Position numbers and translations under genes: made by a program. 64,000 nucleotides of DNA, taken from positions 620,001-684,000 of the forward strand of contig NW_019028985.1 of the NCBI RefSeq assembly GCF_002105155.1. The letters are read 5' to 3'. This document shows positions 35,801-46,251 of this stretch, piece after piece (the first letter of the stretch is position 1; every line of letters starts with the position of its first letter). Under the pieces are notes generated by a model. It was given only the letters and a program-made list of their open reading frames with translations. It searched no databases and was not told the DNA's origin. Source of the DNA: Lobosporangium transversale. Lineage: Eukaryota > Mortierellomycota > Mortierellomycetes > Mortierellales > Mortierellaceae.

Positions 35801-36611
35801 ACGCCTCGAGTTCCTGATTTCGGCTGAGGGCGCTGCTGAATTCAAGAACCGTGTGGATGAGACTTTGACGCACGCAGACATTCTGCGAGAGTTCCCTTCA
35901 GCCCATCCTACGATTTCTCAGCTCATTAACATTTTGCCCGCCATCAAGCCACGCCATTATTCGATCGCTTCTTCCCAGAAGGCACACCCTAACTCGGTCC
36001 ATTTGTTAATTGTGGCTGTTGAATGGGTTGCCCCTTCAGGCAAGGCTCGTTTCGGTCAGTGCACACGCTACCTTACTACATTAGGAGTGGGCGACAAGGT
36101 CACAGTCTCCATCAAGCCTTCAGTTATGAAGCTTCCTCCTCTGCCTCACCAACCCGTTATTATGGCTGGTTTGGGAACAGGCATGGCACCATTCCGTGCT
36201 TTCATCCAGGAGCGTGCTTGGCAGAAGGCCCAAGGACTTGAGGTTGGCCCCATGATTTTGTACTTTGGATCCCGTAACCGGTCCAATGAGTACTTGTATG
36301 GAGAGGAGCTTGAGGCCTACCATGCTGATGGCCTGTTGACACATTTGCGCTTGGCTTTCTCTCGTGACCAAAAAGCAAAGATTTATATTCAGCATAAGAT
36401 GAACGAAGACGGCAAGCTGTTACACAAGTATTTGTTGGATGCTGAATTGAATGGCCATTTCTACTTGTGTGGACCTACCTGGCCTGCAGGAGATGTCAAG
36501 GACGCTATTGTGCAGAGCTTCATGGATGGCGAATCGTGCCCTGCGATTGACGCCAACCGCATTGTCAACAAGCTGAAGGAGGAAGAACGCTATGTTTTGG
36601 AAGTCTACTAA
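32875..36611 (+). CDS. MET10: Sulfite reductase (NADPH) flavoprotein alpha subunit
   Basis: Exons 32875-34176 and 34263-36611 encode 1216 residues. The N-terminal two thirds resemble the Met10 pyruvate:ferredoxin-oxidoreductase-like region (VEHVAYALSDLVFVYP, GSLVSGIEDIFERATALLG, VLNIRLYRPWS). From about residue 840 the FAD/NADPH ferredoxin-reductase module follows: TPTTYDRNVFHLEFD, RHYSIASS (FAD binding), FGQCTRYL, MAGLGTGMAPFRAF (NADPH), LYFGSRNRSNEYLYGEEL, HFYLCGP and the C-terminal ERYVLEVY. Known role: passes electrons from NADPH through FAD/FMN to the Met5-type haemoprotein that reduces sulfite to sulfide. The Met at 32875 starts the conserved part; an in-frame Met exists at 32656 within pyrimidine-rich sequence. 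GC content at third positions is higher than in neighbours, fitting high expression. Confidence 0.95.
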
Positions 36612-37041
36612 AACAAAGATATTAGAATACATATTACTTGCATAACTCAATTCATGATAATAAAAAAATTAAAGTTAAGACGTTAAATGTGTCTATCCCT
36701 TATCCTGTTTATGCACCAGATTTGGTGCAAATTTTCAAAAAAAACAAGGCAAATTTTACTTAAGTATAAAGTTGATCTCAGGAACTAGAAAACGTAGAGT
36801 GAGCAGATTTCACCATGATGATCTTAATGACATGGGCAATCTAATATCGCCCACCATGTCCCAAAATAAGGTTCAGCCTATAATTGGCCGTGCTGAAGTT
36901 AATTTCGGTGTAGATATTGTAATGTTCCTTCAAGTAACGTTCATTCATTCAGTTAATGTTAAAATATGTAAAACCAAATATGTGCAGCATTCTGTATCAT
37001 ACTTACTGGTAGAACTGTACTAAAGCCGGTTTTCATAGTTA

Positions 37042-37072
<31 letters not shown>

Positions 37073-37116
37073 TTCACTTTTCCCGCTTACGCACATATCT
37101 ACCAGCCGCTCAAACT
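36612..37116. other. MET10 3' flank, gene-free
   Basis: No supported gene. It contains (AT)n at about 37040-37062 followed by a short T-run. Confidence 0.4.
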
Positions 37117-37408
37117 ATGAACATTCACGACCTCGTCAATGATGATGATTGCTCAACTGTTTATGATGATTGGGAAGAGTATTGTCCATCTTTCTTTGAA
37201 CCGGATTCCATTTTCCCATACCAGCAGAGTCTCCTAATAAGAAGAGGCCCTATTGTGCATGTTGCAGATTTATCTCTCGAGATAATGAAGGCCGCGCCAA
37301 CAACCGAACAGCTTGGATTTGTAACGATTGCAATACTCCTCTTTGCATAAACAAAAAGAGAAATTGCTTTGAGAGGTTCCATAGTAAAGATGGGAATCAA
37401 AATTTAAC
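37117..37408 (+). pseudogene. piggyBac-type transposase C-terminal zinc-ribbon remnant
   Basis: One frame from Met 37117 reads an acidic segment (NDDDCSTVYDDWEEYCPSFF). After a one-base shift near 37233 the next frame reads KKRPYCACCRF, then WICNDCNTPLCINKKRNCF and ERFH before TAA at 37406-37408. The spacing CxxC...CxxC...C...FxxxH is the zinc ribbon that ends piggyBac-derived transposases (PGBD4-like). No DDD catalytic domain is present nearby, so this is a tail fragment. Confidence is limited by the short length and the frame break. Confidence 0.45.
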
Positions 37409-37678
37409 TTAACTCGCAGTAATCACATGTAATAAATTGAACATTATTTTTTTTATTTTCTTCAACAGGATAAGGGATACTTTACTCAATATCACAATGA
37501 CGATTTATATATCATATTCTCCTAAGCTGGCAATGCAGCCAACCAATACCCATGACGATGATATTAAAGCGAAACTGTACTTGGAAGTCTAAATTTAATG
37601 ACGGCTTTGACGGGGTTCAGCTCCAGCCCCCCAAAACAATAATAATAAACAACTTTTGTCTTCCTTCACATCATAACA
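37409..37678. other. Gene-free stretch before the DDE element
   Basis: AT-rich, without supported features. The left end of the following transposase element may lie here, but I could not find matching inverted ends. Confidence 0.35.
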
Positions 37679-38984
37679 ATGTTTTCCAGCCAAATTCCTA
37701 TTATCCATCACAGCAATAACATGCCAGGATCACAGCCGAGGCACAGCCCCCCGATATCTCCCACAGGACTTAGTGAGAGATCGGTCAGACAGAGACGGGA
37801 CAATTTTATTTATGAAGAGTCGAACGCACCCATGTCTTCTCAAGCATACGAGGATGATAACCCATTTCTTATCAACATGGATGAAGATGGTCTTCATACG
37901 CCACTGCGGCTTAGTAAGACAGCTGTAACGGAAGAGGAGTACCGCCTTATCGCACATACATATTTACACCAAGCTCAGCAAAGCGCCGCCAGAGTTTCAA
38001 GAATGGATGAAACAATCGTTTGGCGCGAGGGAGTGTGTGCAGATGGCCAAGCTTACCGGCGTAAATGCACGTTCTTGTCTAGCAGCTATCAACTATTCAA
38101 GGACAAGAGTACTGAAATTGCCTCACAAGGGTGTGGGACGCGGTCGTAAAGCACAAGACAAAGATAAAGTGCTTCAGGGCCATATTACGGGCATCATCAC
38201 GAGAACCAATCGAGAGGGTGTCCCAAACACGCTTGGACGGGTAGTGAATGAGCTCAGAGAAGAGCATGGCATTAATACGTCAAGGACAACAGTTCATCGA
38301 TACTTACGTGCCAGCAACTTTTACTGGGGAAAAGGGGTTCGTAGAAACTTTCTGCACGATGCACCTCACATCGTAGAGTACCGACTTAAATACCTCACAG
38401 AACGTTTTAAGAATCTGATGGAGCTTGACGGAAGATTAGTCCCTAAAATGCCAGAAGTGTTTCTTGATGAGTCCTATTGTCATCTGGATCATTCCTCAAA
38501 AAATCGATGGGTAGAACGGGATGGAGGCACTGTGTGCGAGCCATCCCGGCAACCACTCCTCGTCATGTTCGCTGCATTTGTTGTATATTACGACTGTAAC
38601 GAGCAGAAGGTGGTGGGGAAGTTTGTTGAGAACAGTGTTCACATCTGACCAGCGAACAGTAAGGCGCCTTTTCAGGGAAACACCGAACAAGGGCAGTCCA
38701 ATAGTCAGGTCCTTGCAATCGACCATGACTATCATAGTCATTTTAACCATGAGGTGTTCGAAGGGTTGTTTAAGACGGTTTGCCAAAGTCTGGTGAGGAT
38801 GGGTCTTGGTCCTTGTAAAATACACATGGATGGCGCCAGGTATCATTTCCATTGCCCTGATAAGAAGCCAACGAACGCCAACAAGAAATCGGAGATAGTG
38901 GAGTGGCTCATATCGCATCAATTTGGAATTCCACCCGGTGCTAACGGTAATCAAACACCAAGCAAGAAGGAACTGCTCGATTAA
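37679..38984 (+). pseudogene. Broken IS630/Tc1-type DDE transposase gene
   Basis: A first frame (Met 37679) carries a Ser/Pro-rich N-terminus to about 37970. The frame then shifts to one open from 37929: PPEFQEWMKQSFGARECVQ, a helix-turn-helix-like part (LGRVVNELREEHGINTSRT) with RAxNFYWGKGVRRNFLHD, and the catalytic core. The first Asp is in PEVFLDESYCHLDHSSKN and the second in CKIHMDGARYHF. The end is PSKKELLD, where a third acid is expected. An in-frame TGA at 38646-38648 stands where the family has Trp (SVHIW-PANSKAP). Apart from the shift and that codon the gene is readable, so inactivation is recent. Role: transposition by cut and paste. A related, more decayed gene lies at 46252-46900. 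Confidence 0.75.
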
Positions 38985-39053
38985 GGCCGTGACGCTGGTA
39001 CAATTCTTACTGTAATTTCTAGCTCCATAAACTTCATTTTCACAAAAGAGTTT

Positions 39054-40061
39054 ATGGAAAAATATTGTCCAAAAAGAAAGCGTCGTAGCCTCCTCGAACG
39101 CTTTTTCAAGGATACAGAGACCAATGTAGCCTTGAGTGAGCAGGATTTGGCTTTTTCCAAATTCTGCATGGAGAAAGCAGCGTCAAACTCTGCTCCCGAG
39201 TACAACGCCTGTCTCAAAGAGGGTTGGGAAGGAGCAAGTGAAATGCTCTTGAGTATTTTCACCAAGCTTGGCGAGGACACATCGTTTTGGGAGTCGCCTC
39301 GCCAATTAAACGAGCTGACGTACAGCATGCTCTACGTCAGGCCCTACCTCTATGCCATCGCAGAAACTATAGGACTTTGGTGAGTAGTGGACCTGTCAGT
39401 TCTTTGTTCTTCATTCATTTCTGCGGGATATTCACATGTTGTTTCTTCACTCTTGGTATAACACGCCTCCGCTTCCAGCAATTACGAATTCCCAACGGCG
39501 GAATACTATAAGGAGCGCTTTAGAGTAAATAACTTGGTTATGGCCAACGATCTGCCTGTACTCATAGTGGAGGTGAAGCTCCCAGGCACCACTCAAAAGC
39601 TCCTTGATAAAGATTTCAGGAAGTTGCTTTCTGAAATGAAGCTGGCACTAGATCTCTTGTTCGCTGAGGGTGTGGTAGACCCAACGGTCCTGGGTCTGCT
39701 TGTTCAAAGTATGTTACACTCTTGTATATTTTTATAATCCATGAAACCTAAACGGAGACAGTGGTGCTAATTCACGCTTTTAGATGATCAAATGGAGATC
39801 TTCGTAATGACCCTGGATTGCGAAGCCATTTATATCCCCAGATTATTAGGCAAGGTCACACTGCCCAAGGATAGGAAGAGCCTTGGAGTGGTTGCAGAAG
39901 CAGTGCCAATTCTGGAGGCTACAAAGACAGCTTACTTGAAAGCCATGGAAGCTGTCGAGGAGCGACCCGCGAGCGTTACAGGCGCGGTGAAACATGCTCA
40001 TACATGGGTGAGGCCATCTTTTCACCTCCAGATCAATAGAAAGCGCAAGAGATCAGAATAA
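39054..40061 (+). CDS. Unknown protein with nuclease-like VEVK motif
   Basis: Exons 39054-39379, 39479-39708 and 39784-40061 join in phase to 277 residues. The gene is intact although it lies among broken genes. The N-terminus is basic (KRKRRSLLERFF), then helical (LSEQDLAFSKFCMEKAA, GWEGASEMLLSIFTKLGED). The core MANDLPVLIVEVKLPGT, followed by helix KDFRKLLSEMKLALDLLF and strands VLGLLVQND and IFVMTLDCEAIYI, has the order expected of a PD-(D/E)XK-like fold, with E-x-K in VEVK. The tail is basic (NRKRKRS). I know no name for it. It starts 69 bases after the DDE transposase remnant and could be element cargo, an unrelated host gene or a Crinkler-like C-terminal domain. The nuclease idea is inference. 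Confidence 0.6.
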
Positions 40062-40119
40062 ATTGCTTCATTAAGGATTGTTTATTGTACTATTCGACTT
40101 TAATGCCTGATGCTTCTTG

Positions 40120-40670
40120 CTATTCCAACGAATTATAAACAACTCCGTCAAGAGTCTTGCCCACAATACCCTCATCCATGTCCCTCAACAAAAACCGCAG
40201 ACCGATAACTGCTAAGAATCTGAGTGTGCAAACGAATGAAATCTTAATTGATCTAATATTAATACAGAGTATATGATAGTAAGTTAAAAATCGGTTTAGA
40301 TATCGAGTTGCAGGTTTGAATAAAGACCATGCGTTTGTAGTACCATGCAAAGGATCACATCCTTATCCATTTTTCCGAGACGGAGAGCATACGGCAACTT
40401 GTGGTCGAACCTAAGGAGTCGACAGGAGATAGTAGGAACCAAGGCAGAGCCATATTTCAGAGGAAAAAAAAGAAAAAGAAAAAGAAAATAAAAGACTCGG
40501 ATGTTTGACAGACTCTTAATTACCGGGGGGCTGAAACTTTTGCACAAGACCAAAGACCTGTTCAAAAGCTTCCCCACTAGTACAGTGGCCGGTTCGAATC
40601 AGCAGAACATCTGACGTCTCCTTGTAACGACCTTCAAGGTCAAAGAAAAGAATTAAAAAAAAAGAAAAAG
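40120..40670 (-). pseudogene. Minus-strand gene fragment, unrecognised family
   Basis: Three exon-like blocks on the minus strand: about 40655-40525 (RYKETSDVLLIRTGH, GEAFEQVFGLVQKFQPP, then a GGTAAT donor), 40410-40328 (FDHKLPYALRLGKMDKDVI after a CTTAG acceptor) and 40211-40120 (VIGLRFLLRDMDEGIVGKT, ending in TAG at 40120). The second and third join in phase; the first and second do not in any frame I tried. No domain is recognised. It looks like the 3' half of a broken gene. Confidence 0.35.
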
Positions 40671-40842
40671 AAAGACTCAGATGCTTGACAGAATCTTTTT
40701 AAAACCGGGGGGCTGAAATTTTTGAACAAGGCCAAAGACCTGCTCAAAGCTTTCCCCACTATGGGTAGTGGCCAGTTCGAATCAGCAGAGCATCTGGCGT
40801 CTCCTTGTAACGACCTCCAAGGTCAAAGAAAAGAAAAGGGAG
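40491..40842. repeat. Tandem duplication of a 180-bp segment containing an exon
   Basis: 40491-40670 and 40671-40842 are imperfect direct copies, both containing ACCGGGGGGCTGAAA, CGTCTCCTTGTAACGACC and AAGGTCAAAGAAAAG. On the minus strand each contains the exon RYKET(S/P)D(V/A)LLIRTGH; the right copy has an in-frame stop (GHYP, then TAG). Confidence 0.8.
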
Positions 40843-41639
40843 AAGGAAGCTGCGATGTTCTCATTGGATCGAAAAAGTCCGCGTCTATTCATTGTAAGAA
40901 ACCAGAGATTACTCACAGATAATTAGGAAGCGCGGCTAAATGATAATAAAAGATAATGTTTACTACTTACTTGATGGAACTCTGTGAATTTGACGATCAT
41001 CATGTTTGATTACGTTGCGTGAGAGCTAAGAGTGAAGGAGGTACTCAACGTCAAAGCCATTGACCTCTTCCGCCGTTCGGCGTGTAAATAGAGGACAACG
41101 AGCCAAGCTTGCAAATAGCGAACGACATCAGATTCAGAGTTGCTATTCAATACAATTCAATTTTCGCTGGAGTCTATTCAATCAATTTAAAAAATATAAG
41201 GTAATGTGACCAATGAAACGGGCTGTATCTCTTTGCTCCATTCTGAGGCGAATATGAGGCAACTAAAAATAACCAACAAGCTTATTTCGCCTGCGATTAG
41301 GTTAAATTCAACACGTTAACAGGTAATCCATAGCTCGCTTAAGTCAAAACCTTTATTACTTTTTCCACATCCTTATGGGCTAAAGAGCCTTCAACGAGCC
41401 CTCTTCTTTATTAATATCTTTCTAATACTAAGTACACCAGATCTATGTGCAGATTGACTGCTAATTGTTCGTATGACATCTCAAGGACAGTAGAGAAAGT
41501 ACAGGTTGAAGGGGAGGGCGCTCGCAAGAGGAAGATGGATATTAGAGTGGAATTTTAGCGAAGCTGTTTATTTGAATTTGATGTTGCTCTTGATTGCCCC
41601 TTTACGCGAACGTTTCTGAGATTGAAAGATTGTGTCGAG
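40843..41639. other. Gene-free AT-rich stretch
   Basis: No coding, RNA or repeat feature that I can support. Confidence 0.4.
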
Positions 41640-42470
41640 GCCATCATCACATTACTGCCCCTAAAAAAAGAAAAAAAAAAAAAAGTGTTATCAGTCACCA
41701 CGTATTACTCAATGCAAGGCGGAGGGGCAGAGGAAATTGATCGATAGAGTAAGACGGAGAGATAGACTAAAAAGTGTCATGTCATTATTCCTTGGTGTCG
41801 ATAACTATTTTGGTCCTCTACCATAGCCCAGGATCCAAAATTAAATAAGAGCTTACCTCACTAGGATTCGGAGTCAACGAGAACCTTTTTCCTGAGGCCG
41901 TCTGGTAACTTTGAAAAGCCTTGGTTGCAAGAGATGATAGAGATGATAGACATGGTGATAGACGTGATATATGAAGATTTTTTTGAGATTTATATTTCAA
42001 GCACTAATATAGTGAACTACATCCCAGACAACTGCTCGCGACCGTTATTGCCATTTAGGATTAGACTAGAGTTTTGTTAGAAGAGGATTGTTGAAGATGA
42101 TTCTAACGATATGAAAAAGTCATTGGCCACGTCGATGACGATCCTCTTGGGTGAGTCCGCTTATTGGAGTCTTAGCAGCAACAATTCTTGTATCAGCCCT
42201 TCTTCCAATTACATCTAGCAATAAGAATGCAGTCTTGGCTGCTGCTAATACATTCGACGACATCTAACTTCAAGGGGTTGGAGTAACCTTAGATGACTCT
42301 GCTTCGAACAAAAGACCTGTTTTCGATGGTTATCTCGTAGTTGCTGTCGAGCAATGGTAGTTACACGAACAGGCGGCACAGCAACACGGACAGGGAAAGG
42401 GTCATGAAGGGCCGTCGTTTGAGCGGTCAGGACCAACGCTGCCTGGTCAATATGTATTGGAAAAGGAAAC
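41640..42470 (-). pseudogene. RecQ-like helicase remnant (copy A)
   Basis: On the minus strand short blocks such as LDVVECI, then DCILIARCNWKK (decayed Walker-A region), and further left a SLTPNPSEVSS block can be read between many stops. The segment aligns over its length with 56320-57130 (shared CATTTAGGATTAG, TTTGTTAGAAGAGG and CATTCG(A/G)CGACATCTA). The more readable copy ends in a Walker-B DEIH, which gives the family: superfamily-2 helicases near RecQ. Heavily decayed. Confidence 0.4.
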
Positions 42471-42982
42471 AGAATACTAAATGAATTGACACTGGAAGTT
42501 TTTTTTATACTATTTCAAACTTAATACTTTTTGTCCAGATGAATTATTTTACCTTTTAGATCAAAGATCATGGGACAATCACACCAAACAATTTTTTCTT
42601 TGGACCAGCTCAGTTGTTTTACAGCTTGGTGAAATGTGCCATTTTTAGACGAACGCAATGGTCGATTTTGATATTTGAAGGGCACTTTAGATCAAACCTC
42701 AGTCAATTACAAGATTTTATTGCTTGAGATAAGGTGTGGACAGCTGTCGTTATCCACTTTGATTCTTTGGTTATCAATTATTGCGACCGTTTTACTCCAC
42801 AGCAATAAAGCCGACTGGCCTCTCAACGCCCGGAACCAAGTTTATTATCATCATACACAGCATAATGTAAAATCCCTGTAACGAGATCGAGTATTATATA
42901 ATCATACTTCAATAAGGCGATCATCTCTCTTTAAATGATATCCATTTTAGCCAGATAATAATCATAAATACTGACTCTTGTT

Positions 42983-43021
<39 letters not shown>

Positions 43022-43063
43022 AACCACTACATTAAGCATTAGCCATATACAATACATCCAAAT
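42471..43063 (+). promoter_or_regulatory. Promoter region of P450 copy 1
   Basis: The last about 280 bases are shared with the promoter of copy 2. A T-run followed by an A-run at 42986-43023 lies 40-78 bases before the ATG. Confidence 0.5.
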
Positions 43064-45081
43064 ATGTATATCCAGACAACCATTAACAAAATTCTCGGAC
43101 TTGTACCTACCTCCGTAAAAGGCATGCACATCGAAGCCATGAAGACCATCATCCCTTTTGGTATTGGCCTTATCCCTGTAGCATACATGACCGTGAAGAT
43201 CTTCTCGAACCCAGGGTTCAGTACTGACAAGGTGAAGATAAAAAATAAAAAAAAAGAGGGGGAGAAGAACTACGCTAAAACAATATGATGAGATAATGAT
43301 GTTGATACATCTCTGCTATCTAATCCCATACTACCGTTGGACTAACGTCCGAAATATATATTCCTACTCTTCTACACCAATCTATCTCTTTAAAGAGCAT
43401 TCCTATTGTTCCTCTCAGACCAGGCGACTCTACTCATGATGCTGAGTACAGTGAGGACCCAGATGCGTTCCTCAAGCGATGTGAAGAAGAATATGGCCCA
43501 GTATTTAACATCTATCTCCTCAACTTGGCTCTCACTGTCATTTCTGGCCCTCAAATCCGCGAAGTCCTCACTAACCCTGCCTTCTCTGCAAGTGACGCAA
43601 ACGAAGAGATCACACGTATAACTTCATACTTCAACTGTGGCCGGAAAAGCAATAGGAATTATGGCAATCAGGTCGTACAATACCTTGTTCGTGATACCGC
43701 CCACTACCTGCCTGTATTTACCCCAAAAATTGCAACACTGATGGAAAAGGGCCTTGAGCAAGAAATAGGCCACTGTCCTGCTGAAAAGGGAGCGAAAATA
43801 GTTGAGGAACCAATTCTTTTGATTCGAAAGACAGTTGTTAACGCAAGTATGTCTCGTTGAGTGATGATGGCCTTTCTTTCTTCACCCTTTGCGTGAAGCA
43901 ATGGTCAATTGCTTAATGGTTATTATCTTTATTAATATTGTTATTATCATTACTATTGTTTTTCAATTTAGTGGCGAATATTTTCTTGGGTCCTGAGATC
44001 GCCAGGGATCCCAAAGTCATTGACACACTTTTCTCTGCTTCTATAGATCTCAGAAGGGGGTTCATCACTGGTAGTAGTCGAGTCTCAAAATGGCGCGCCT
44101 TTTTGGATCGAACTCACCTCAGACTTTTCCAACCGCTTATGAAGCGTGCCCAAATCCTGGCCGAAGCTGCTACTCCTGTGGTCCTTGAGCGCCGTCGTCT
44201 CGAAGCTCTAGCGAGCGAGTCTGGTGTTGTATGGGAACGACCTGATGATGTCCTTCAATCTCTGCTCGATAGCTCTGACAAGTATGGGTTCATAGATCTT
44301 GAAGATGTTTGTGCTCATGCTCTTATTCTTGCTGGTGCATATGCCTTTGCAATGACCGACGCCGCTACCAATATCCTCTATTTCTTGGCAGCATTCCCAG
44401 AGTGCGTGGGAAAGCTATACGAAGAACTGCAGCAAGTCCTTGACACTATTCAAACGGAGCGCGAACAAACCCGACAAGGATACAGGGCGGAAGGAAAGCC
44501 TATCGATGAAGCTTTGGACCCAGCGCATGACAGAGACATGTCTGTAGAGGCATTGAAGAGGATGGTGTACATGGACTCCTTCTTGCGTGAAGTCTTCAGG
44601 TACCGTATTGAGCATCTGAGGATAGTGCACCGTGCGCTCGAGGATATTACACTTTCAAGCGGTATTGTTATCTCCAAGGGTTCTACCGTTATTTCCAACA
44701 CGAGATCTATTCATCAGAGCCCTGAACATGGGGAGGATACAGCAGAGTTTAGGCCGTGGCGGTACGCCGAGAAGCGCAAGACTGCGACCAAAGTTGGGCC
44801 AGACTATTTAGTTTTTGGCATGGGAAGGTAAATTATATTAATCTTTTTATTATTATATTTAATATCGAAAGATAAAATGGCTAACTTAAAGCTTTCTTTT
44901 TAACAGGAGGGCTTGCCCGGCTCGATTCATGAATATACAAGGGTTAAAAATGGTCGGGGCATTGGTAGTCTCCAAATACTCCAAGATTGAAATCCAGGAC
45001 CCTTCTAAAACAAAGGCGGCTCTTTGCACTCGTATTGGTGAGCCTATTGATACTGGTCTGAAGTTCACTAGCCGTAAATGA
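43064..45081 (+). CDS. Cytochrome P450 monooxygenase, copy 1
   Basis: Exons 43064-43231, 43396-43846, 43972-44827 and 44907-45081 give 549 residues. The N-terminal anchor is AMKTIIPFGIGLIPVAYM (ER membrane, catalytic part in the cytosol). The I-helix region reads AGAYAFAMTDAATN, the K-helix ExxR is in LREVFRYR, the PERF-like block is AEFRPWRY, and the haem loop FGMGRRACPARFMN carries the Cys ligand, split by the last intron after FGMG-R. General role: NADPH-P450-reductase-dependent oxygenation of a lipophilic or secondary-metabolite substrate; substrate unknown. The start is unusual: copy 2 begins at an ATG that is ATT here (43091), and copy 1 begins nine codons upstream at an ATG not present in copy 2. 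In the I-helix copy 1 has Asp-Ala where copy 2 has Asp-Thr. Confidence 0.92.
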
Positions 45082-45518
45082 GCAGCGTAGTCTATCGCGA
45101 AGTACTTAATATCCCGCAAAGGACTTGTTCACATTCTCGCATAGTAATGAAGCACACATACGTTTATATATTTGTGTATATTAAATTACATAAATGTCCA
45201 TATGATCCTTGCAACAGGAGCCATGGATTTAAAAGCCTAAAAATAAACCCTTATATTGAGGCTTTCAACCTTCTGGTGAGCAGACGATATTGTGGCTGCT
45301 GGTTATAGTAGAATAAATATTTACTAAGTCTACCCAGGGTATACACTAGGACATTTATCAACATGGACACCGAAGATGCCAGCTGAAAAATAAGAAAAAA
45401 AAATACAAAGGAGAGATAAGCTTATAAGCAGTTGGTCTTCCTGCTCTGCTATCTTATATTTGCGAGCTCCTTGACCCAAAGGCAGGCAGTTGATCCACAA
45501 ACGCCTGCCTTCTTTTTC

Positions 45519-45551
45519 TTTTTTTTTTTTTTTTTTTTTTTAAAAAAAAAA
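45519..45551. repeat. T-run followed by A-run in P450 3' flank
   Basis: About 23 T and 10 A, present at the same place in copy 2 (about 55942-55978), where the T-run is interrupted by a C. Confidence 0.85.
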
Positions 45552-45705
45552 GAAAAAACACAATGCATACTAGAGTATAATTACAGGCTCGAGCTCAGGC
45601 TGATGACGAGCCTACATTGTGTTTGTTTTTCAGACGCGCCACGCCTTTGCCACCAAATTTCTATACTCTGTTTACGCGGGCTCTGACTCAAAGCAAGAGC
45701 AGCCC

Positions 45706-46251
45706 TCCTATAGTAAAATGTCTAGTCCTCGCCAAAAAGTCATAAACTGGTTATATTTTAAGGACTAAGGAAAAATGCAACCGTGGACCATTTTTCATTC
45801 CCATCAAGTGTATCATAAAGTAAGCTTTTTTTTTTTTTTTTTTTTTTTTTTCTGATGACTATGTTCAGAAGTTGGCTCCATGATCTTGGTCTTTGTTGTC
45901 AAAAAAAAAAAAAAAAAAGAACAACGTTCAAACGTTGGACTCATGTGTGTAAAGCTACTGAAGGTTTTGAGCCTAGTGGCTGAACGCGGAGGTAAGAATT
46001 CCGAAAAAAGAGGGGAGTTTTAAGCCTGGGTTCAAAAATTTTAATTTGACGGAATTGGATACCATGGCGACCAATTTAATTCAATCGTCGTTTCTAATTA
46101 AAAATATTAGAATTTGCTACGAATGGACAACATCATCTCGATCTCATTTTCGATCTCATCCTCATTGTCAACCTACTTTATTTGCATTTTTTAGGTAGCA
46201 AAATGTCTTTCCCTTTCGATATCAATAGTCTACTCTCATACAACGGTCTTA
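45706..46251. other. Gene-free stretch with element fragments
   Basis: TAGTCCTCGCCAAAAAGTCAT at about 45722 resembles the inverted end of the short element at 50742-50907, and may be a solo end. Two homopolymer runs lie at 45825-45850 and 45900-45918. No gene is supported. Confidence 0.4.

Larger units (their letters stand above)
42780..45705. repeat. Segmental duplication, copy 1 (P450 unit)
   Basis: This segment matches 52540-56133 from the promoter (CTTTAAATGATATCCA, ATAAATACTG, long T-run) through the whole P450 gene to beyond the 3' flank (AGTTGATCCACAAACGCC, the T-run/A-run at 45519-45551, TCTATACTCTGTTTACGC). The copies are about 9.8 kb apart in direct orientation. Copy 1 lacks the Tc1-type insertion of copy 2. 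Confidence 0.9.

Noticed and set aside
36772-37023. 83-codon open frame after MET10
   Set aside because: No homology features; AT-rich region with skewed composition.
40575-40612. GGTTCGAATC, resembling a tRNA B-box (T-loop)
   Set aside because: No A-box or cloverleaf fits around it, and on the minus strand the sequence is part of an exon-like block present twice.
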